Positions 58,976-64,000 of a stretch of 64,000 nucleotides of DNA are shown piece by piece. The notes below the pieces were generated by a model. That model was given only the letters and a program-made list of their open reading frames with translations, was not told the origin of the DNA and ran no database searches. The stretch comes from Datisca glomerata (taxonomy: Eukaryota > Streptophyta > Magnoliopsida > Cucurbitales > Datiscaceae): positions 348,317 through 412,316 of the forward strand of contig QANY01006190.1 of assembly GCA_003255025.1 (NCBI GenBank), given 5' to 3'. Both the position numbers and the translations under genes were made by a program. Numbering within the stretch: position 1 is the first letter of the stretch; every line of letters starts with the position of its first letter.

Positions 58976-60110
58976 ATACTCTCAGAACTTGTAAGAATAT
59001 ATTGTTAAAATTTGAATTGCTATACATATCTGAAACTTATTTGTACCTCAAAGTTTATGTTTGTGCTAAAAATTAAATGTCAGTACTTATTTTCAATTAT
59101 AGCATTTGTTATTTTAGGAGTTGCAAAATGTATGATGACTAATTTAGTCTTGTTGTCAATTTTTGTCTCTACACTTTTAATTTAGTCAATCTAGTTTTCC
59201 ATATCTATGATTTTTTTTAATTTAGTCATTCCATTTTGTTTTAATATAAGCTCAAAAAAAAAGATAACCATGAAAATGAAGTGAAAGGATGTCATGGGTT
59301 CTTGATTTTGTATACTAAAACAAAATGGAATAATAAATTAAAACAATTATTGAATATAGTTTTTTATTGGTTGATTCTGATTGTCTCAATGTGGTTCTTG
59401 AATTCTCTCACCATATGGAGCTGTTGGAAAATTGGTGTTATTACGTTATTTTCATGGATTAATTTTGAATAAATCTTTAGGCGGAACTCATTATGTAAAA
59501 TTATAAGGTCATTGGAGATTTGAATTCTCCTCCGAAATTTCTATAATAATATGTGCCTCAAAATCACATTGAATTTTTCTTCCAGCATGAATATTTTTCC
59601 TTCTTGACTTTTCAAAATTTCTAAGAGAATATAAGGGAAGACTAAAAGATGAGTGTTAAGTCTTCTCTGTTTTTAAATTGGCCATTAGCATTGCTTTTAA
59701 ATTATTTCTTTTGTATTAATTATGAAGGGAATTATATTCCTTGATTCTTATTTGATTGACAGAGAAGGAGAGAAGGAGAGAAAAAAAAGGAAGAAAGAGT
59801 AGAGAAGAAGATTTTTGGAAGAATCTTGAATAAAGAAAGCCAACTTACTTACTTGAATACTCAATCAAGTAAGGGGTTATGAATTATATGAACACAATTA
59901 CACGAATTGCACTAACACAATACACGTGACAAGCAGGAGCTTACTAACTGATATAGGCAACAGATTACCTAACAATAGTTAGTTAAAGTCCTAAGTCTTC
60001 TCTTGATCCTTCCTTAGCTTATCAAATTAGTTTTTGTGCTTTTATTCCCAATATATGTCAAAACCTCTCATTAAACATGTTACTGCCTAAAATGGTATTG
60101 AATATTGCAG
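58976..60110 (+). other. Non-coding sequence between NLR remnant B and its detached LRR exon
   Basis: AT-rich, intron-like, with a purine-rich run (GAGAAGGAGAGAAGG) at 59761-59800. The 63-codon frame at 59281 has no domain. Confidence 0.45.
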
Positions 60111-60275
60111 TTCACCTTTCCTAACTTGAAAAGCCTGCATCTGGAAGACGCAATCAATGTGGAGATGATATGGATGGACCAATTGGTTGTAAAGTCATTC
60201 TGTAAATTGGAATATTTACTCTTAGAGGGATTAAATAAACTGAAGCTCCGATTCAACCACCTGTCTTTTGTATAG
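60111..60275 (+). pseudogene. Detached LRR exon of an NLR gene
   Basis: After a splice-acceptor-like ATTGCAG at 60104-60110 the frame reads FTFPNLKSLHLEDAINVEMI, WMDQLVVKSFCKLEYLLLEG and KLKLRFNHLSFV before a stop. The pattern FPNLKSLHLED followed by CKLEYLLLEGLNKLK is the leucine-rich repeat type found in the same CC-NLR clade as remnant B. It is most simply a downstream exon of that gene. Confidence 0.65.
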
Positions 60276-60799
60276 AAAATGTATGTATTCTCGCTCATGT
60301 CTCTATATATTACACTTGTTTGATTGTGTGTACGTCAACTCGTCAACTATAAGATCATCATATTCAATTTCCAAGTAAAAAAAAGGAATTTGTTTAGTTT
60401 CCATTGGTACGACATTGGATTGGAATCATATATTGGATGTTATTGGACTCATCTTTGACAATATCATTTTCTAACTTATTAGAAAATACATTTTCACTCT
60501 ATGAAAACATTAATGCCACTATCCAACAGATTTGGGAATATAACCAAGCTCATGTGACTATTAATTAATTCCCTAATTTCTTTTTGTATTTTCTCTAACT
60601 GTTTCATCTATAATCAATTTAGGGTCAGAAGTGTGAAGGTAAGTTGTTTATTTTATTTTACAAAAATGTTAGTATTGTAGTTTATTTTTAATGGTATGTG
60701 TCTGTAGAAGAAAAGAAAAAAATCAATGATATATATTTTAGTTAATCAAAAGTTTTTCCTAAAATAATCTTTTTATATATGTAATATAAATATAACATA

Positions 60800-61010
60800 G
60801 AATATTGTAATTTTTAGTGTTCTGAATCCCATTAGTTGATTGTAGAAGATAAGAACAATACTTTGGTGCGTTGATCGTAGAAGAACCAGTACTCTGTTTT
60901 GCTTGAAATTCCATTAGTTGAATTCCAGTATTCTGTTTTAATTGAATTCCATTAGTTGTTCTGAATTCCATTAGTTCTAAATTCTATTACTAATTCAATT
61001 AGATTTTATG
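60800..61010. repeat. Dispersed GAATTCCATTAGTTG repeats
   Basis: The phrase GAATTCCATTAGTT or a near variant occurs six times between 60823 and 60985 at irregular spacing, mixed with GTAGAAGA and TTCTGTTTT phrases. It precedes the hAT frame and may be subterminal repeat DNA of that element. Confidence 0.55.
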
Positions 61011-61312
61011 GATTTGTATATCACGGATTGATCAGTATTATCGATTGATAGATGCATTTTGTTCTGGTTGAATCAGTTGATAGGTAAATTTTGTTCTGGT
61101 CGATTGTAGAAAATTTTGTGCTTCTCGTGACTTCTCTGAATTGAATTGGATTGTAGAAAATTAAACTGATTTGGACTGAATTAGACTTGAATTGGACTTG
61201 ATTAATTCTGTTCTGGTTGGAGTTAGACTTCTCAGAGTTTCTGTCAATTCAAATTCTGTCCTGTTTATAAGTTTTATTGATTCTATTTCAGATTTTTTGA
61301 ATTTTGATTAGC

Positions 61313-62597
61313 ATGGTGAGGAAAAAAGATAACTTTTGGGATAGGCTGAGCAGTCAAATAATCGTTTCAAGTGAAAATTTTGTGAGAGAGATTTTGCTGG
61401 AGGGATTTCTAGAGTAAAGTTTCATTTATCTGGAATTAGTGGTCGTGATATTGATACATGTAGTAAAGTACCGGAGAAGGTTCAAGCTGAAGCGTATTTT
61501 TTAATTAGAGATTCAAGTTCTAGTTCTAGTTCTAGTAAGAAAAGAAAAAATGATCCGGTTAATGAAAGTAATGAAGAATCGAACGTTTGCTCTTTGGGTC
61601 TATCTAATCAGACTCAAACCACAATCCCAAAATTCTCTACTAAGAAAGAGATGAGCAATGTTGGCAAAAAAATTGCTCAGTTTTTCATCATGAACAACAT
61701 AGCATTTAATGTTATTCAGTCCAAGTCATTTCTTGGTATCAGTAAAGCTTTAGGTGATTTTGGTGGTTGTTATATTGTACCTAGTTATTCAACGCTTCGT
61801 ACTAAGTTAGTACCCGAGGCAAGAACAAATGTTGAGACTTATGTTGCATGTGTAAAACAATCATAGACTAGTACATGTTGTACTATGATGTCAGATTCTT
61901 GGACAAACATAAGAAGACAGTCATGGGTTAATGTTATCGCTAGCTCACCGTTAGGTGCAATTTTTTTTTAGATCGTTTGAATGTTCATAGGAGAGATTGA
62001 CTGTTGAGTATCTTTATAACATTTTTTCTTCCGTCATCGATGAAATTGGCCCTGATCATATTGTGCAAATAGTTACTGATAATGCCTCAATGAGTCTGAT
62101 GGTTGCATGCTGATAAGAAAATATCATCGATTATACATGACTAAATGTGCAGCTCATGGTATTAATTTGTTGTTGAAAGATCATTATAATCAAATTGAAT
62201 GGATGAAAAGTGTGATTGATGATGCGAGAAAAATAGTAGATTACATGTATAAGCATCATGTGGTATTGCAATTTATGAGGAAATATACAGATGATAGGGA
62301 GTTAAAATTTCCGTGCAAGACTATATTTGCTTCGAACTTTTTGATGCTTCAATCGATAATTGATCGTGAAAACAATTTGAGAATTTTGGTTTGCATCTTC
62401 TGAATGGAGGGGTTTGAATTTTACTAAGACTGCACAGGCTAAGTTAGTGACTTCAATAATTCAGAATGAGTCTTTCTAGGTAGATGCGAAAGATTATGTA
62501 AATGTTGTCGAGCCTCTGGTGAGAGTTCTTCGATTAGTAAATGGTGAGGGATCTATAGCGGGATATTTATATGATGCCTGCAAGGTGTCAATGATAA
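61313..62597 (+). pseudogene. hAT-family transposase, broken and truncated
   Basis: ATG at 61313 starts a BED-finger region: FWDRL, then the finger segment with CERDFAGGISRVKFHLSG in another frame. One Cys of the CxxC pair corresponds to the stop TGA at 61372-61374. Next come a Ser run with KKRK, a long open frame 61594..61866 (IAQFFIMNNIAFNVIQSKSF, the DUF659-type start), then SDSWTNIRRQSWVNVI, VTDNASMSL (about 62075), CAAHGINLLLKD (about 62149), KHHVVLQFMRKY and VNVVEPLVRVLRLVNGE (about 62500-62550). These follow the hAT order. The dimerisation domain is absent because the sequence is replaced by LINE text at about 62600. Stops and shifts are frequent. Confidence 0.8.
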
Positions 62598-62599
62598 CA

Positions 62600-64000
62600 G
62601 AAAAAGGAAACAAATATTACCATTACCCACTTTAAGCTTACAAAAACTAGACAGTTTGTCTCTCAGTTTGACGAGCTTCCTCCAAGACCATGTAGGGTTA
62701 GCATGCATCCTGATACTGAAGATGGACTGGCCCTCAAGTAAGTTGTTGCGGCACCAAGCAATCCAAAGGGAGTCTTTAGCACCTAAAACCAGCCTCCAAA
62801 ATTGTTTGGCAATAGGATCAATACTCCAAGTAGTAATATCACTGATTCCCAAACTGCCTTCATCATAGGGAGAGCACAAAGAGTCCTAGGCAACCTTAAA
62901 ACCCTTACATTGATCTGTAAAACCTGTCCACAGAAAATTTCTCAAAACATTATTAATCTTCTTCATAACTTGCTTTGGAAGAATGAGGAGTCTACACCAA
63001 TAAACTTGAATGGCTAAGAAGATAGACTTAATCAGTTGGAGTCTTCCAACAAAAGTAAGATGTTTATTCACCCAAGAATTAGCCCTAGAAGTAATTCTGT
63101 CCACAAGCATGTCAAAATTCAGCTTTGATAACTTAGTAGAAATAAGAGGCAGACCAAGATATCTTTTGGGTAGACTACCAAGCTTGTAACTTGTATGTTA
63201 TAGAATAAGAAGCTGCACATTCTCATCCACACTGGAGAAAAAGCCCTGGCTTTTGTCCTCATTGGTTTGAACCAGAAATGCTGCTAAAAAATTCAGTTCA
63301 GTTTTAATACATTTAACAGAGTCAATATCCAATTGTACAAGATTAGCAGGTCATCGGCAAAGCTTAAATTAATCAATTTGTCATTTTTGCACCTCCAATG
63401 GTATTTAAAACCAGATATGACAGAACAATACTTGAGAATACCAGTAAGTGTTTCCATCACAAGCATAAAAAGATAATGGGGAAAGGGGATCCCCTTGTCT
63501 AAGCCTTTTACCACCTCTGAAAAAACCATGAGCAGATCCATTAATATTAATTGAGTAAGAAGGGGAAGTGACACACTCCATTCCCCAATCAATAAATTAG
63601 GAAGGGAACCCCACAACCTGTAAGACTTTATTCAAGAAAAACTAGCTAACACTTGCATAAACTTTAAGAAGATCAACTTTGAATGTGCATCTAGGAGAGT
63701 TTGTCTGCCTATGATAACCTCTTAAGATTTCTTGAGCTAGCAAAATATTATCAGAAATATGCCTCCCAGGAACAAAAACAGTTTGATTCAAATTAATCAA
63801 ATCAAGAAGCACAGAACTCAACCTATTAGCAAGGATCTTAGTAATACACTTGTAGAATAGATTACACCAAGCAATGTGCCTATATTCAGTAATTCTTGTG
63901 CGGTTAGGAATCTTAGGCACCAATGTAATGAGAGTAGTGTTAAAACTCTTCAAAAACTCACCAGAATGGAAAAACTCTTTCACATCAGCACAAATATCAT
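62600..64000 (-). pseudogene. LINE (non-LTR) reverse transcriptase fragment, runs off right edge
   Basis: Read on the minus strand from 64000 downward: LITLVPKIPN, ILANRLSSVLLDLINLNQTVFVPGR, SDNILLAQEILRGYH (63642..63983); then KGIPFPHYLFMLVMETL and the active site LSFADDLLIL (about 63345-63375); then SWVNKHLTFVGRLQLIKS, a DEGSLGISD segment and ANPTWSWRKLVKLRD with VGNGN (zf-RVT start). This is the usual plant LINE ORF2 order from RT to zinc-binding domain. Frames change several times. The 3' part after the zf-RVT start is missing and no poly-A tail is seen at 62600. Confidence 0.85.

Noticed and set aside
59281..59472. 63-codon hydrophobic frame between the NLR remnant and its LRR exon
   Set aside because: Low-complexity AT-rich sequence with no family resemblance.

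Overview
This window is nuclear DNA from a flowering plant, most likely a eudicot. The evidence is genes split by GT-AG introns, STP-family hexose carriers closest in my memory to Ricinus HEX6, coiled-coil NLR resistance-gene remnants, and decayed plant retroelements (Ty1-copia, Ty3-gypsy chromovirus and Tat-like types, LINE) plus a hAT transposon. No operons, CRISPR arrays, rRNA genes or convincing tRNA genes were seen.

Left third (1-27.7 kb): a family cluster of four HEX6-like H+/hexose symporter genes. Gene 1 (minus, 448-1914) shows only exons 1-2 and runs off the left edge. Gene 2 (plus, 4934-7341), gene 3 (minus, 7632-11063) and gene 4 (minus, 25299-27538) each have a complete three-exon model of 519, 502 and 506 residues. 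All share a 323-nt exon 2, a phase-1 first intron and a phase-0 second intron, so they arose by local duplication. They differ at residues that line the sugar site in the STP family. Genes 3 and 4 are separated by about 14 kb of insertions: a decayed plant transposon-protein locus, a 130-bp higher-order repeat, a 251-bp tandem repeat and a nearly complete 4.9-kb copia element with two LTRs.

Middle (27.7-37.1 kb): no intact gene. It holds AT-rich spacer, a pyrimidine-rich stretch, a 74-bp tandem array with hairpins, a roughly 12-copy 187-bp satellite-like array, and two copies of an LTR-like segment with a primer-binding site.

Right part (37.1-56.8 kb): nested retroelements. A Tat-like gypsy remnant has an integrase end on the plus strand and a spliced reading frame on the minus strand. 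A 9.7-kb Tekay/Del-like chromovirus (39860-49593, perfect TTTCA target duplication) is inserted into that antisense frame. A 5'-truncated copia element follows, whose pol region carries a 1.52-kb internal tandem duplication and ends in a single LTR.

Right edge (56.8-64 kb): two adjacent CC-NB-ARC NLR remnants, the first cut by the copia LTR, then a detached LRR exon, a broken hAT transposase and an antisense LINE fragment leaving the window.

Only the hexose carriers look functional. The rest is a record of duplication, insertion and decay, with many premature stops that fit cytosine deamination. I saw no convincing new multi-gene system. The observations most worth following are the diverged sugar-site residues in the carrier cluster, the spliced antisense frame in the gypsy remnant, and the two dense tandem arrays.
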